Positions 1 through 8,815 of a stretch of 64,000 nt of DNA are shown here, one piece after another. The notes beneath the pieces are model-generated. The model did no database searches, was not told where the DNA came from, and saw nothing but the letters and a program-made list of their open reading frames with translations. Both the position numbers and the translations under genes were made by a program. Each line of letters begins with the position of its first letter. Positions within the stretch are counted from its first letter, which is position 1. The stretch is from Faecalibacterium prausnitzii. Its GTDB lineage: Bacteria; Bacillota; Clostridia; Oscillospirales; Ruminococcaceae. Where the stretch lies: contig NZ_PXUP01000012.1 of the NCBI RefSeq assembly GCF_003324185.1, positions 38,275 through 102,274 on the forward strand, read 5' to 3'.

Positions 1-2
1 GG

Positions 3-848
3 GGCATCGTGGGGGACGCCCACGGCGGCAACTGGCACCGTCAGGTCAGTATGCTCAGCGCCGAAAAGATCGAGGCCTTCCGCAAGAAGATCTGGGTGGA
101 CTACGGTGCCTTCGGTGAAAATCTGGTCATCGAGGGCTTCGATTTCCGCAATCTGCCGGTGACCAGCCGGTTTGCCATCGGGGATTTGGTGCTGGAAATG
201 ACCCAGATCGGCAAAGAATGCCACAACGACTGCGTCATCAAGCAGCAGACCGGCGAGTGCATCATGCCTCACGAGGGCGTGTTTGCTCGGGTACTGACCG
301 GCGGCGAGATCCATGTAGGGGACGAGGTGACCCTGCTGCCCGCACTGGAAAACCCGCCCCTGCGTGCCGCCGTCATCACCCTTTCCGATAAAGGCAGCCG
401 TGGTGAGCGGGAGGATAAAAGCGGCCCGCTGATTGTGGAAATGCTCACCGCCGCAGGCTATGTGGTGGAGGAGACCATGATCCTGCCGGACGAAGCCAAG
501 GCGCTGAAAGCGCAGCTCATCCGCATGGCAGACGGCCGTCAGGTGAACCTTGTGCTTACCACCGGCGGCACCGGCTTCTCCCCCCGTGACATCACCCCGG
601 AAGCCACCTGCGCTGTGGCCGACCGCAACGCCCCCGGCATTGCCGAAGCTATGCGCTACCACAGCCTGAGCATCACCCCGCGCGGGATGCTGAGCCGCGG
701 CGTCAGCGTGCTGCGCGGCAAGACTTTGATCGTCAACCTGCCGGGCAGCCCTAAGGCAGTGCAGGAGAACCTCGAGTACATCCTGCCCAGCTTGGAGCAC
801 GGAGTACGCATCGCCGCGGGTCTGGACGGCGAGTGCGCCCGTAAGTAA
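3..848 (+). CDS. MOSC domain / MogA-type molybdopterin adenylyltransferase fusion (5' partial)
   Basis: The open frame runs off the left edge of the window; the first visible residues (GIVGDAHGGNWHRQVSML) match the interior of a MOSC domain, so the true start lies upstream. About residues 1-115 form the MOSC domain. The rest is a MogA/MoaB domain with the TTGGTGFSPRD motif, which in the family binds molybdopterin and catalyses its adenylylation before molybdate insertion. The fusion would combine sulfur/cofactor handling with the adenylylation step of molybdenum cofactor synthesis. It lies 74 bp upstream of modA on the same strand, so cofactor synthesis and molybdate uptake are probably co-expressed. 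Family assignment is firm; which Mo enzyme is served cannot be seen here. Confidence 0.9.
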   Translation, partial: GIVGDAHGGNWHRQVSMLSAEKIEAFRKKIWVDYGAFGENLVIEGFDFRNLPVTSRFAIGDLVLEMTQIGKECHNDCVIKQQTGECIMPHEGVFARVLTGGEIHVGDEVTLLPALENPPLRAAVITLSDKGSRGEREDKSGPLIVEMLTAAGYVVEETMILPDEAKALKAQLIRMADGRQVNLVLTTGGTGFSPRDITPEATCAVADRNAPGIAEAMRYHSLSITPRGMLSRGVSVLRGKTLIVNLPGSPKAVQENLEYILPSLEHGVRIAAGLDGECARK

Positions 849-922
849 GGTTTCTTGCCCTGTTTTCCTTGACTGGGCGTATAAATATACTATTTTTTTA
901 CTTAAAGTAAGGAGAAACAGAG

Positions 923-1807
923 ATGAACGACCATCGCATTTCCCGCCGGAGTTTTCTGGCCGCTGCCGGTATGGCCGGTGCAGCCGCTGCCCTCACCGCC
1001 TGCGGCGGTGCTGCTTCCAGCGCAGCATCGTCCGTGGCTTCCTCTGCCGCCGCTTCCTCGGAAGCAGCCCAGAGCGTGGAGCTGATTGTGTTTGCCGCCG
1101 CCTCTCTCACCGAGACGTTGAACGCTATCGGTGAGAGCTACACGGCAGAGCACCCGGAGGTGACCTTCCGGTTCAACTTCGACTCTTCCGGCACCCTCAA
1201 GACCCAGATCCAAGAGGGCGCGGATTGCGATCTGTTCATCTCTGCCGGTCAGAAGCAGATGAACCAGCTGGACATCACCGCTTCTGCCGATGTGAACAAG
1301 GACGGCCTTGACTTTGTGGATGCCGACAGCCGTGTGAACCTGCTGGAAAACAAGGTAGTGCTCTGCGTGCCAGAGGGCAGCGACAAGGGCATTGACAGCT
1401 TTGACGCACTGGCCGAGCACCTGAAGGCACAGGATATCCTGTTCTGCATGGGCAACAGCGATGTGCCCGTGGGACAGTATACCCAGAAGATCCTTACCTA
1501 CTACCAGTTGGACGAGGCTGCGCTGGCTGCTGCGGGCGTGATCACCTACGGCTCCAACGTCAAGGAGGTGACCACACAGGTCACCGAAGGCAGTGTGGAT
1601 GCAGGTGTCGTTTACTGCACCGATGCGTACAGCGCCGGTCTGACCCCCGTGGACGAGGCCACCAAGGAAATGTGCGGTCAGGTCATCTACCCCGCCGCCG
1701 TACTGAAGGCCGCCCCCAACGCCGAGACTGCCAAGGAGTTTTTGGCTTACTTACAGACCGACAAGGCCATGACCGTGTTCGAGGGCGTGGGCTTCAGCGC
1801 CGTATAA
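923..1807 (+). CDS. modA: Molybdate ABC transporter substrate-binding lipoprotein ModA
   Basis: 294 residues. The N-terminus has a twin-arginine-like motif (SRRSFL, residues 7-12), a hydrophobic stretch and a lipobox LTAC with Cys27, so the mature protein should be a membrane-anchored lipoprotein, possibly Tat-exported. It is followed by an Ala/Ser-rich linker and then the ModA fold starting ELIVFAAASLTETLNAIG, the family motif contacting molybdate or tungstate. A strong site (AAGGAGAAACAG) precedes the ATG. modB follows after 10 bp and modC overlaps modB, making a standard modABC importer operon. Tungstate rather than molybdate specificity cannot be excluded from sequence alone. Confidence 0.95.
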   Translation: MNDHRISRRSFLAAAGMAGAAAALTACGGAASSAASSVASSAAASSEAAQSVELIVFAAASLTETLNAIGESYTAEHPEVTFRFNFDSSGTLKTQIQEGADCDLFISAGQKQMNQLDITASADVNKDGLDFVDADSRVNLLENKVVLCVPEGSDKGIDSFDALAEHLKAQDILFCMGNSDVPVGQYTQKILTYYQLDEAALAAAGVITYGSNVKEVTTQVTEGSVDAGVVYCTDAYSAGLTPVDEATKEMCGQVIYPAAVLKAAPNAETAKEFLAYLQTDKAMTVFEGVGFSAV

Positions 1808-1817
1808 AGGAGCAGAC

Positions 1818-2489
1818 ATGGACTGGTATCCGTTGTGGAACAGCCTGCGCATTGCTTTGATCAGCTGCGCGGCGGTGTTCTTTCTTGGCATTTTTGCAGC
1901 CTACTATATCGCCCGTCTGCCTCGGGTGGTCAAGGGTGTGCTGGATGTGCTGCTCACCCTGCCCATGGTGCTGCCGCCCACGGTGGTGGGCTACTTTCTG
2001 CTGCTGCTCTTCGGCGCAAAGCGGCCGCTGGGCATCTTTTTCATGCAGCATTTCGGGGTAAAGCTGGTCATGAACTGGTACAGCGCCATCTTTGCCTCCA
2101 TCGTGGTGGCATTTCCACTGATGTACCGCACCGCGCGCGGCGCGTTTGAAAGCTTTGACGAAACGCTGGCGTGGTCGGCGCAGACGCTGGGACAGTCCGA
2201 TACATGGATCTTCTGGCGGGTGCGGATGCCCGCCTGCCGTCAGGGCATTCTGGCGGGCACGGTGCTGGCTTTTGCCCGGGCACTGGGCGAATACGGCGCT
2301 ACCAGCATGATCGCGGGCTACACCCCCGGCAAGACCGCCACCATTGCCACCACAGTCTACCAGCTGTGGCGCACCAACGATGAACTGGGTGCCATGCGGT
2401 GGGTGCTGGTGGATATTGCCATCTCGGCGGTGGTGCTGCTGGCTGTGAACCTGCTGGAGAAAAAACAGAAAGCGGGTGCCCGGAAATGA
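1818..2489 (+). CDS. modB: Molybdate ABC transporter permease ModB
   Basis: 223 residues with about five hydrophobic segments. The cytoplasmic EAA-type loop is visible around ARALGEYGATSMIAG, the signature that docks to the ModC ATPase in the molybdate/sulfate permease family. The start is ATG after AAAGGAGCAGAC, 10 bp behind modA. Its TGA overlaps the ATG of modC (ATGA), indicating translational coupling. Length is normal for ModB. Confidence 0.95.
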   Translation: MDWYPLWNSLRIALISCAAVFFLGIFAAYYIARLPRVVKGVLDVLLTLPMVLPPTVVGYFLLLLFGAKRPLGIFFMQHFGVKLVMNWYSAIFASIVVAFPLMYRTARGAFESFDETLAWSAQTLGQSDTWIFWRVRMPACRQGILAGTVLAFARALGEYGATSMIAGYTPGKTATIATTVYQLWRTNDELGAMRWVLVDIAISAVVLLAVNLLEKKQKAGARK

Positions 2490-3535
2490 GCCTTGAAGTC
2501 AACATTGAAAAAAAGCTGGACGGCTTCACCCTCCGCGCCGCCTTTACCGCCGGCAACACCTCCACCGCCCTGCTGGGCGCTTCCGGCTGCGGCAAAAGCA
2601 TGACATTGCGGTGCATTGCAGGCATTTTAAAGCCGGATCGCGGACGCATCGTGCTGGACGGGCGGGTGCTGTTTGACAGTGCGCAGCACATCGACCTGCC
2701 GCCGCAGCAGCGGGGCGTGGGGCTGCTGTTCCAGAACTACGCCCTGTTCCCCAATATGACCGTAGAACAGAATATCCTCTGCGGTCTGAAGGCAGAAAAA
2801 GACCCCGCCGCCCGCCGCGCTGCCTGCGCCGAAATGCTGCGTGCCATGCGGCTGGAGACGCTTGCCAAGCGCTATCCCGCCCAGCTTTCCGGCGGGCAGC
2901 AGCAGCGCGCCGCGCTGGCACGCATTCTGGTGGGCAAGCCCCGCATCCTGATGCTGGACGAGCCCTTCAGTGCGCTGGACAGTTACCTGCGGGAAGAGGT
3001 AGAGGGCGAGGTAGGCAGCCTGCTGGCAAACTTTGCGGGCACCGCTCTGCTGGTGACCCACAACCGGGACGAGGCCTACCGCCTTTGCAAAGAAATGATC
3101 GTGCTGAACGAGGGGCAGGTGCTGCGCGCCGGTAGAACAAAAGAGGTTTTTGCCGACCCGCAGAGCATCGCCGCCGCGCGGCTGACCGGCTGCAAAAACA
3201 TTCTGCCCTGCACCCCGCTGGACAGCCGCACCGTCCGGATGGACGGCTGGGGCACCACCTTGCGGCTGACGCTGCCCGTCCCGGCGGGCTGCACCGCCGT
3301 GGGCATCCGCGCCCACGACTTTACGCCCTGCGCTACGGATGCGCCCAACGCCATCCCGGTAAAGGCGGTCTCCACCAGTGAAAACCCCTTTGACTGGAAC
3401 CTCATCTGCACCTCGCCGGAGGGTACGGCGCAGCTGTGGTGGAAGGTGGGCAAAACCAGCCTTTCTGCCGCCGCCCCGGAGCCGCCCCAGTATCTGTGTG
3501 CCGCCCCGGAGAGCATCATGCCGCTGAAAGGTTGA
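2486..3535 (+). CDS. modC: Molybdate ABC transporter ATP-binding protein ModC
   Basis: 349 residues from the ATG that overlaps the modB stop. Walker A GASGCGKS is at residues 31-38, the signature LSGGQQQR near 134-141, and Walker B (ILMLDEPF) follows directly, with the switch His in LLVTHNRDEA. The roughly 130 C-terminal residues correspond to the position of a TOBE-like molybdate-sensing domain but are divergent. It energises ModB-mediated uptake on the cytoplasmic face. A strong hairpin about 80 bp downstream ends the operon. Confidence 0.95.
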   Translation: MSLEVNIEKKLDGFTLRAAFTAGNTSTALLGASGCGKSMTLRCIAGILKPDRGRIVLDGRVLFDSAQHIDLPPQQRGVGLLFQNYALFPNMTVEQNILCGLKAEKDPAARRAACAEMLRAMRLETLAKRYPAQLSGGQQQRAALARILVGKPRILMLDEPFSALDSYLREEVEGEVGSLLANFAGTALLVTHNRDEAYRLCKEMIVLNEGQVLRAGRTKEVFADPQSIAAARLTGCKNILPCTPLDSRTVRMDGWGTTLRLTLPVPAGCTAVGIRAHDFTPCATDAPNAIPVKAVSTSENPFDWNLICTSPEGTAQLWWKVGKTSLSAAAPEPPQYLCAAPESIMPLKG

Positions 3536-3537
3536 GA

Positions 3538-3580
3538 AAACGAATGGCCTGCACTGCGTTCCGGCCATATTCAGCGGAAA
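3538..3580 (-). repeat. Degenerate copy of the composite intergenic repeat core
   Basis: Read on the minus strand it carries TTCCGCTGA, then ATGGCC (plus 3563-3568) and a matching GGCCAT (plus 3544-3549), the second pairing of the repeat core. The first pairing (CCGCTG with CAGCGG) is damaged. Other copies are near 15.75, 30.8, 39.3, 40.6, 45.3 and 49.8 kb. Confidence 0.5.
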
Positions 3581-3612
3581 GAATCATTTGAAAATAGGGG
3601 ATTTCCCCACAC

Positions 3613-3660
3613 GCAAAGCAGCCGCTGCACGGTAAGATGCAGCGGCTGCTTTGCTTATTT
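3613..3660 (+). terminator. Terminator of the modABC operon
   Basis: A 17-bp perfect stem (3613-3629 with 3638-3654) with an 8-nt loop is followed by TTATTT. It lies between convergent modC and the DUF1667 gene and serves mainly the plus strand, since no T-run follows on the minus strand. Confidence 0.85.
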
Positions 3661-3678
3661 GTGTAAAAAGGGGAGTGC

Positions 3679-4035
3679 TTATGCCATATCGCGGCAGGTC
3701 ACAATGTCAGCCCCGGTGCCGCAGACGTCGGTCAGCACCACATCGCCCACATGGATGGGAGCGTGCAGCACCACGCTGTCCAGCGCTGCGACTACCTCGG
3801 CCATCTGTCCCTTGGGCACAGGCTTGGAAGTCTTGACCGGGCAGCGGGAGTGCAGGCAGCCCTTGGCGCGCACGGTGCTGGTGATGATGCGGGTGGGGTG
3901 GGTCAGCTCTTCCTTGCCGTAGGCAATGCCGTTGGGGCAGCCGTTACCGGTCACTTTATAGTCGTTGGCTTCATCCACCTGCAGATGGCAGCCCTGCGGG
4001 CAGCAGGTGCAAATTACTTCTTTCATCTCGCTCAT
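3679..4035 (-). CDS. DUF1667 family cysteine-rich protein
   Basis: 118 residues. The N-terminus has a CTCCPQGC cluster, followed by single cysteines in NGCPNG, AKGCLHSRC and DVCGTG, so metal or Fe-S binding is plausible. Proteins of this family are commonly encoded directly after paired FAD/NAD oxidoreductases of the glycerol-3-phosphate dehydrogenase type, as here, and may act as an electron-transfer subunit; that role is inference. Its ATG overlaps the stop of the upstream oxidoreductase (ATGA), so it is the last gene of the operon. Confidence 0.85.
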   Translation of the reverse strand: MSEMKEVICTCCPQGCHLQVDEANDYKVTGNGCPNGIAYGKEELTHPTRIITSTVRAKGCLHSRCPVKTSKPVPKGQMAEVVAALDSVVLHAPIHVGDVVLTDVCGTGADIVTCRDMA

Positions 4036-5285
4036 GCCTCCTCGATCTCAATGGTCACTTCGTCCATGGGGGCTCTGTCCAGCAGCACTTTGGGCAGGGC
4101 AATGTGCTCCATCTCGCCGGGGGCAAGGCGGTCACGCTTGAAGCGTGCGATCACCGTATCACCGCTCTTGACAAGGATGGTGCTCTTGCCGCAGATGCGG
4201 CGGACGCGGAAGGACACGTTGGTGCTCTTTTCCACGCCTTCCAGACGGATGCGCTGCGGCAGGGTGTAGCCGAGGTCTGCGCCGGGCTTCACGGTCAGCA
4301 CACGCCCCACAGCCACAGGGCCGTTCTGGATATAGTTGGCAGCGGCTGCGCCGGCCAGCTCGCTCTCGCCGGAAACAAAGTCCACCAGATCATGCACCTG
4401 CACCACGTTGCCGCAGGCAAACACGCCGGGGATGCTGGTCTCCATGTTTTCGTACACGATGGCGCCCTTGGTGCGGGGGTCCATCTCGATGCCGGCCTGT
4501 TTGGTCAACTCGTTTTCGGGGATCAGACCCACGCTCAGCAGAATGGTGTCCACATCGAACTCCATCTCGGTGCCGGGGATGGGCTTGCGGTCGGGGCCAA
4601 TCTCAGCCACGATGGCCTTTTCCACGCGGTCCTTGCCCTGAATATCCACGATGGTGTGGGAGAGATACAGGGGAATATCAAAGTCGTTCAGACACTGCAC
4701 GATGTTGCGGGTCAGGCCGCCGGAGTAGGGCATTACCTCTACGCAGGCCAGCACCTTTGCGCCCTCAAGGGTCATGCGGCGGGCCATGATCAGGCCGATG
4801 TCGCCGCTGCCGAGGATCAGCACCCGCTTGCCCACCAGATAGCCTTCCATGTTCACATAGCGCTGTGCGGCACCGGCGGTGTACACACCGGCAGGGCGGG
4901 TGCCCGGGGTACCAATGGCACCGCGGGTGCGCTCGCGGCAGCCCATGCCCAGTATGATGCTCTTGGCTTCGATGATCTGGTAGCCGTGCTCCTTGGAGAC
5001 GCAGTGCACCTTTTTGTCCGGGGTCACTTCCAGCACCATGGTGTCCAGCTGCACCTTTACGCCGGTGTCCTTGAGCATCTCAATAAAGCGCCCGGCATAC
5101 TCCGGGCCGGTGAGTTGCTCGCCAAAGCGGTGCAAACCAAAGCCGTTATGGATGCACTGGTTCAGAATGCCGCCCAGTTCCTTGTCGCGCTCCAGAATAA
5201 GGATGTCGCGCAGACCGCTTTCCCATGCCTTGCAGGCAGCAGCAAGGCCCGCAGGGCCGCCGCCAATAATGACCAGATCAACCAT
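4032..5285 (-). CDS. NAD(P)/FAD-dependent oxidoreductase, second subunit of a GlpA-like complex
   Basis: 417 residues beginning MVDLVIIGGGPAGLAAAC, the FAD-binding dinucleotide fold. A second nucleotide-binding motif, LILGSGDIGLIMARR, lies mid-protein, and a C-terminal FAD motif surrounds GVFACGNVVQVHDLVD. It belongs to the pyridine nucleotide-disulfide-type reductases that accompany GlpA-like dehydrogenases. It overlaps the preceding oxidoreductase by 8 bp and the following DUF1667 gene by 4 bp. A likely role is passing electrons from the GlpA-like subunit to NAD or another carrier; the direction and partner are inferred. Confidence 0.85.
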   Translation of the reverse strand: MVDLVIIGGGPAGLAAACKAWESGLRDILILERDKELGGILNQCIHNGFGLHRFGEQLTGPEYAGRFIEMLKDTGVKVQLDTMVLEVTPDKKVHCVSKEHGYQIIEAKSIILGMGCRERTRGAIGTPGTRPAGVYTAGAAQRYVNMEGYLVGKRVLILGSGDIGLIMARRMTLEGAKVLACVEVMPYSGGLTRNIVQCLNDFDIPLYLSHTIVDIQGKDRVEKAIVAEIGPDRKPIPGTEMEFDVDTILLSVGLIPENELTKQAGIEMDPRTKGAIVYENMETSIPGVFACGNVVQVHDLVDFVSGESELAGAAAANYIQNGPVAVGRVLTVKPGADLGYTLPQRIRLEGVEKSTNVSFRVRRICGKSTILVKSGDTVIARFKRDRLAPGEMEHIALPKVLLDRAPMDEVTIEIEEA

Positions 5286-6723
5286 TGTTCTTTCCTCCTA
5301 CCTTCGTTTCGCTGAGCAGAACGTTCGAGCCGTCCTTGTCCTGCAGGATGTCCAAGGGGTCTATGCCCAGCTCGCGGCTGATCAGCTCCAGCACGCGGGG
5401 GCCGCAGAAACCGCCCTGGCACCGACCCATGCCTGCACCGGCGCGGCGCTTGACGCCGTCGATGGTGTTGGCAGGCACCTCGCTGTGGAGAGCTGCCAAG
5501 ATCTCGCCCTCGGTGATGGTCTCGCAGCGGCAGATCACGCGGCCGTAGGCGGGCTGCTCCTTGACCAGTGCTGCCTTTTCCTCTGCGGAAAGCTCCTTGA
5601 AGCGGATGTGGCGGCGGCCGTCCTTGTAGTCGGCCTTTTCTGTGCCCAGAACACCGCGCTGCTGCAGGATGGCAACGGCTTCCTCCGCAACCGCCGGGGC
5701 AGCGGACAGGCCGGGGCTCTTCATGCCGGCCAAATCGATCCAGCCGGGTGCTTCCGGCTCTTCGCCAATGATAAAATCGTCCACGTCCAGATTGGCGCGC
5801 ACGCCTGCAAAGCTGCGGATGGACTCGCCGAAGTTGATACTGGGCACACTGCGCTGGGCAGTGGCCTTGACAAATTCCAGACCGCTGCTGGTGCAGGAGG
5901 TGTCGTTGCCCTTCACAGGCTCTGCGTTGGGGCCGACGAGCAGGTTGCCGTGCACGGTGGGTGCCACCAGAACGCCCTTGCCCAGCTCGTTGGGGCACTG
6001 GAAGATGACGTGGCTCACACGGGTGCCCTCGCTCTTGTCCAGCAGATAGTACTCGCCCCGGGTGGGAATGATGTGGAAGTTGGCGGGCTCCACCATGGAG
6101 TGTACTTTGTCTGCCCAGATACCGGCAGCGTTGATGACGCAGCGGGTCTCCACCGTGCCGCCGGGCACGGTCAGGCGGTAGCCGCCCTCGATGGCTTCGG
6201 CATTGGTCACTTTGCAGCTGCGGCGCAGCTCCACGCCGTTGCGTACCGCCACCTCGGTCATGGCCAGTGCATACTCCCACGGGTTCACGATGGCGGCGCT
6301 GGGTGCCCACAGTGCACCGCAGACCTTTTCAGAAAGGTTCGGCTCCATGGCAAGGGTCTCTTCCTTGGAAAGGATCTTCATGTCGGGCACGCCGTTTGCG
6401 GTGCCGTTCTCGAACAGATGCTGCAAATGGGGCAGTTCCTTCTCGTCCAGTGCCAGCACCAGCGAGCCGCACTGCTTATAGGAGACATCCAGCTTTGCGC
6501 AGATCTCCTTTGCCAGCGCCACGCCGCGCACGTTCAGCCGTGCCATGCGGGTGCCGGGGGCGGGGTCGTAGCCTGCGTGGAGAATGGCGCTGTTGGCCTT
6601 GGTGGTGCAGTCTGCCACATCGTTCTCGGCCTCAAGAATGACCACCTTGTTGTCGTAGCGCGACAGTGCGTAGGCGGTAGCGGCACCGATGACGCCACAG
6701 CCGATGATTGCTACATCATACAT
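5278..6723 (-). CDS. GlpA-like FAD-dependent glycerol-3-phosphate dehydrogenase family protein with BFD-like [2Fe-2S] domain
   Basis: 481 residues. The start (MYDVAIIGCGVIGAATA) was chosen because AGGAGG lies 10 bases upstream. Residues 1 to about 370 form a DAO/GlpA-type FAD oxidoreductase. The C-terminus has the BFD-like iron-sulfur cysteines CRC and CQGGFC. Substrate is most likely glycerol 3-phosphate, supported by the adjacent GlpP regulator; a related 2-hydroxyacid or amine substrate is possible. A promoter and a leader terminator upstream indicate expression controlled by antitermination. Confidence 0.85.
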   Translation of the reverse strand: MYDVAIIGCGVIGAATAYALSRYDNKVVILEAENDVADCTTKANSAILHAGYDPAPGTRMARLNVRGVALAKEICAKLDVSYKQCGSLVLALDEKELPHLQHLFENGTANGVPDMKILSKEETLAMEPNLSEKVCGALWAPSAAIVNPWEYALAMTEVAVRNGVELRRSCKVTNAEAIEGGYRLTVPGGTVETRCVINAAGIWADKVHSMVEPANFHIIPTRGEYYLLDKSEGTRVSHVIFQCPNELGKGVLVAPTVHGNLLVGPNAEPVKGNDTSCTSSGLEFVKATAQRSVPSINFGESIRSFAGVRANLDVDDFIIGEEPEAPGWIDLAGMKSPGLSAAPAVAEEAVAILQQRGVLGTEKADYKDGRRHIRFKELSAEEKAALVKEQPAYGRVICRCETITEGEILAALHSEVPANTIDGVKRRAGAGMGRCQGGFCGPRVLELISRELGIDPLDILQDKDGSNVLLSETKVGGKNNG

Positions 6724-6786
6724 TGTTCTTTTCCTCCTGTCCGTTCTGCCTTGGCCCGTCGGGAGCTGGGCAGCTGTTGATGGCAC

Positions 6787-6836
6787 AAAAAAAGAGCGAA
6801 CCAAAACAAAGGCAACTGCCCTTGTCCGTTTCGCTC
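6787..6836 (-). terminator. Leader terminator, probable GlpP antitermination target
   Basis: On the minus strand GAGCGAA pairs with TTCGCTC (plus 6830-6836 with 6794-6800) and TGCCTTTGT pairs with ACAAGGGCA inside it, followed by seven T (plus 6793-6787). It lies between the promoter at 6872-6900 and the start of the GlpA-like gene at 6723, so transcription should stop unless antiterminated. GlpP, encoded just upstream, is known in Bacillus to bind such a leader with glycerol 3-phosphate. Confidence 0.8.
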
Positions 6837-6871
6837 ATATCTCCTGAAACAAACAGCACTTGTTTACTCTT

Positions 6872-6900
6872 ATGATACCCTGTCCCTGCACAAAAAGCAA
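6872..6900 (-). promoter_or_regulatory. Promoter of the GlpA-like operon
   Basis: Minus-strand TTGCTT (plus 6895-6900), 17-bp spacer, TATCAT (plus 6872-6877). An inverted repeat CACAAAAAG / CTTTTTGTG (6889-6897 and 6912-6920) overlaps the -35 region and could be an operator. Confidence 0.65.
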
Positions 6901-6964
6901 GGTGTTTTGCACTTTTTGTGAAACCCTTACAAAAAACACCGGTTGCTTTTGCGCAGAATGCGGG

Positions 6965-7531
6965 TCACATATCCCATACCGCCTGATTGGTGGTGGAAAT
7001 GGCAGTGATTCCGGCTTCCAGCGCGGCCATCACGTCCTCTTTATCAGCAATAAGGCCGCCGGCGAGCACCGGCACTTTGGCGGTAGCGCACACCCGGCGC
7101 AGGATCTTGGGCATGGTGCCGGGCAGCAGGTCCAGACAGTCCGGCAGATTTGGCGGAATCTTATCCAAGCTTTCCAGTGCGATGGAATCCAGCAGGAATA
7201 CCCGCAGAATGGCGGCCAGCCCAAGCTCCTTGGCACGGCGGATGAAGGACTGCCGGGTGGAGATGATGCCGTCGGCCTCGGTGGTGCTGCGGATAAAGTC
7301 CACCGCCACCTCCTTACCAGCAAGCCCTGCGATAAGGTCTACATGCACTGCGGCAAAGCGCCCGGCTTCGTGGATGCGGCGCACAATGGAGGCAATATTG
7401 CAGATATCTCCGTATAATACGAATACCACCCGGATGTTCTCGTTGGTCAGCGCATTGCAAAGCCCGGCATCGTCCTTGACGGCCGCAATGACCGGTGTTT
7501 CCTGAATGGCATCCATCAGCTCCTGCTTCAT
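6965..7531 (-). CDS. glpP: Glycerol-3-phosphate-responsive antiterminator GlpP
   Basis: 188 residues, with a TIM-barrel-like family pattern (TPVIAAVKDD near the start, VHVDLIAGLAGKE, LPGTMPKIL, VPVLAGGLIADKEDV, AISTTN at the C-terminus) typical of GlpP. In Bacillus GlpP binds glycerol 3-phosphate and allows transcription through leader terminators of glp genes. The start ATG has GGCAGGAGGAAAGCT before it. The gene is followed after 241 bp by the GlpA-like operon, whose leader contains a matching terminator. It follows the M20 amidohydrolase by 35 bp. Confidence 0.92.
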   Translation of the reverse strand: MKQELMDAIQETPVIAAVKDDAGLCNALTNENIRVVFVLYGDICNIASIVRRIHEAGRFAAVHVDLIAGLAGKEVAVDFIRSTTEADGIISTRQSFIRRAKELGLAAILRVFLLDSIALESLDKIPPNLPDCLDLLPGTMPKILRRVCATAKVPVLAGGLIADKEDVMAALEAGITAISTTNQAVWDM

Positions 7532-7566
7532 AGCTTTCCTCCTGCCCGGCGTTCTGTGGGGCAATT

Positions 7567-8784
7567 TTACTGGTGCTCTGCCAGCCAGCGCAGCGCCATA
7601 TAGGTGTAGGCTGCCGTGCCGCGGTACAGGATGCTGTCATCAAAGCGCACCTTGGGGTGGTGCTGGCCGTAGGTGTAGCCCTCCTTGGCGTTGCCAGCAG
7701 CTAAGAACATGCTCACGGTGGGCACCTCGTGGCTGACAAAGGCGAAGTCCTCGCTGCCGCCGCCGGGCTTGCCGCCGGTGAGCGGGGTCATATCCATAGC
7801 GCCCTTGCCCAGCAACTCGGTCATATAGGTCAGGGCGTTACCCGCCAGCGGGGTGTCCACCACCATGCAGGGGCAGTAATCGCTGAACTCCACCTCGGCG
7901 GTGCAGCGGTAGGCGGTGGCCACGCCCTGCGCAATTTCGGTCATGCGCTGATGGATAAGGGCACTGACCTTCTGCTCCGGGTCCACGGTGCGGATGGTGC
8001 CCCACATATCGGCAGTATCCGGGATGACGTTGGAAGCCTTGCCTGCCTCGAACCGGCCGGTGGTGAACACGCCAAAGCCTGCGGGGTCCAGCTCGCGGCT
8101 GTTGATCTCCTGCAGGGCAATGTGGATGTGCGCCGCTGCGGTGATGGGGTCGATGCAGGCGTTGGGCATGGAGCCGTGGCCGCCCTTGCCGTGCACAACG
8201 ATGTGATACTGCTCACAGCTGGCCATGGTGATGCCGCCGCCCGGCACCAGCACCATACCGGCGGGCAGGGGCATCCCGGCCAGCACATGGAACATGACCG
8301 CTGCGTCTACCTTGGGGTTCTCCAGCAGGCCACTGTTTATCATATCCAGCGAGCCCTGAAAGATCTCCTCTGCGGGCTGGAACTCCAGCTTTACCGTGCC
8401 TTCGATCTCGTCTTCATGCTCCTTGAGCAGCTTGGCTGCGCCCAGCACCATGGCAGTGTGCATATCGTGGCCGCAGCCGTGCATCTTGCCGGGCAGCTCA
8501 GAGGAAAACTCCTCGCCGGATTCCTCCTGCAGGGGCAAAGCGTCCATGTCGCCCCGCAGCAGGATCACCTTGCCGGGGCGTTTGCCCCCTGCAAGCGCCA
8601 CCACGCCGCACTTGCCGCAGTCCTGCGGGGTGTAGCCCATCTCGGTCAGCGCTTTTTTGACCAGTGCCTTGGTCTGGGGCAGGTCAAAGCCCACCTCCGG
8701 GTGACGGTGCAGTGTGCGCCGCCATTCCTGCAGCTGCGGTTCCAGCGCCTTGGCGGTTTCCAACAGTTTTTCCGGTGCGATCAT
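7567..8784 (-). CDS. M20 family amidohydrolase (hippurate/N-acyl-amino-acid amidohydrolase type)
   Basis: 405 residues. Metal-binding motifs of the M20D group are present: RGDMDALPL, HGCGHDMHTA and PAEEIFQGS, with a lid dimerisation domain in the middle. The family hydrolyses N-acyl or N-aryl amino acid amides in the cytoplasm using two metal ions. The start MIAPEKLLE was chosen over a longer frame because family alignment begins here and GAGGGAG lies upstream. It sits between secA and glpP on the minus strand. Exact substrate is unknown. Confidence 0.9.
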   Translation of the reverse strand: MIAPEKLLETAKALEPQLQEWRRTLHRHPEVGFDLPQTKALVKKALTEMGYTPQDCGKCGVVALAGGKRPGKVILLRGDMDALPLQEESGEEFSSELPGKMHGCGHDMHTAMVLGAAKLLKEHEDEIEGTVKLEFQPAEEIFQGSLDMINSGLLENPKVDAAVMFHVLAGMPLPAGMVLVPGGGITMASCEQYHIVVHGKGGHGSMPNACIDPITAAAHIHIALQEINSRELDPAGFGVFTTGRFEAGKASNVIPDTADMWGTIRTVDPEQKVSALIHQRMTEIAQGVATAYRCTAEVEFSDYCPCMVVDTPLAGNALTYMTELLGKGAMDMTPLTGGKPGGGSEDFAFVSHEVPTVSMFLAAGNAKEGYTYGQHHPKVRFDDSILYRGTAAYTYMALRWLAEHQ

Positions 8785-8815
8785 TGTAAAATCAACTCCC
8801 TCTGAATTTATGCGG

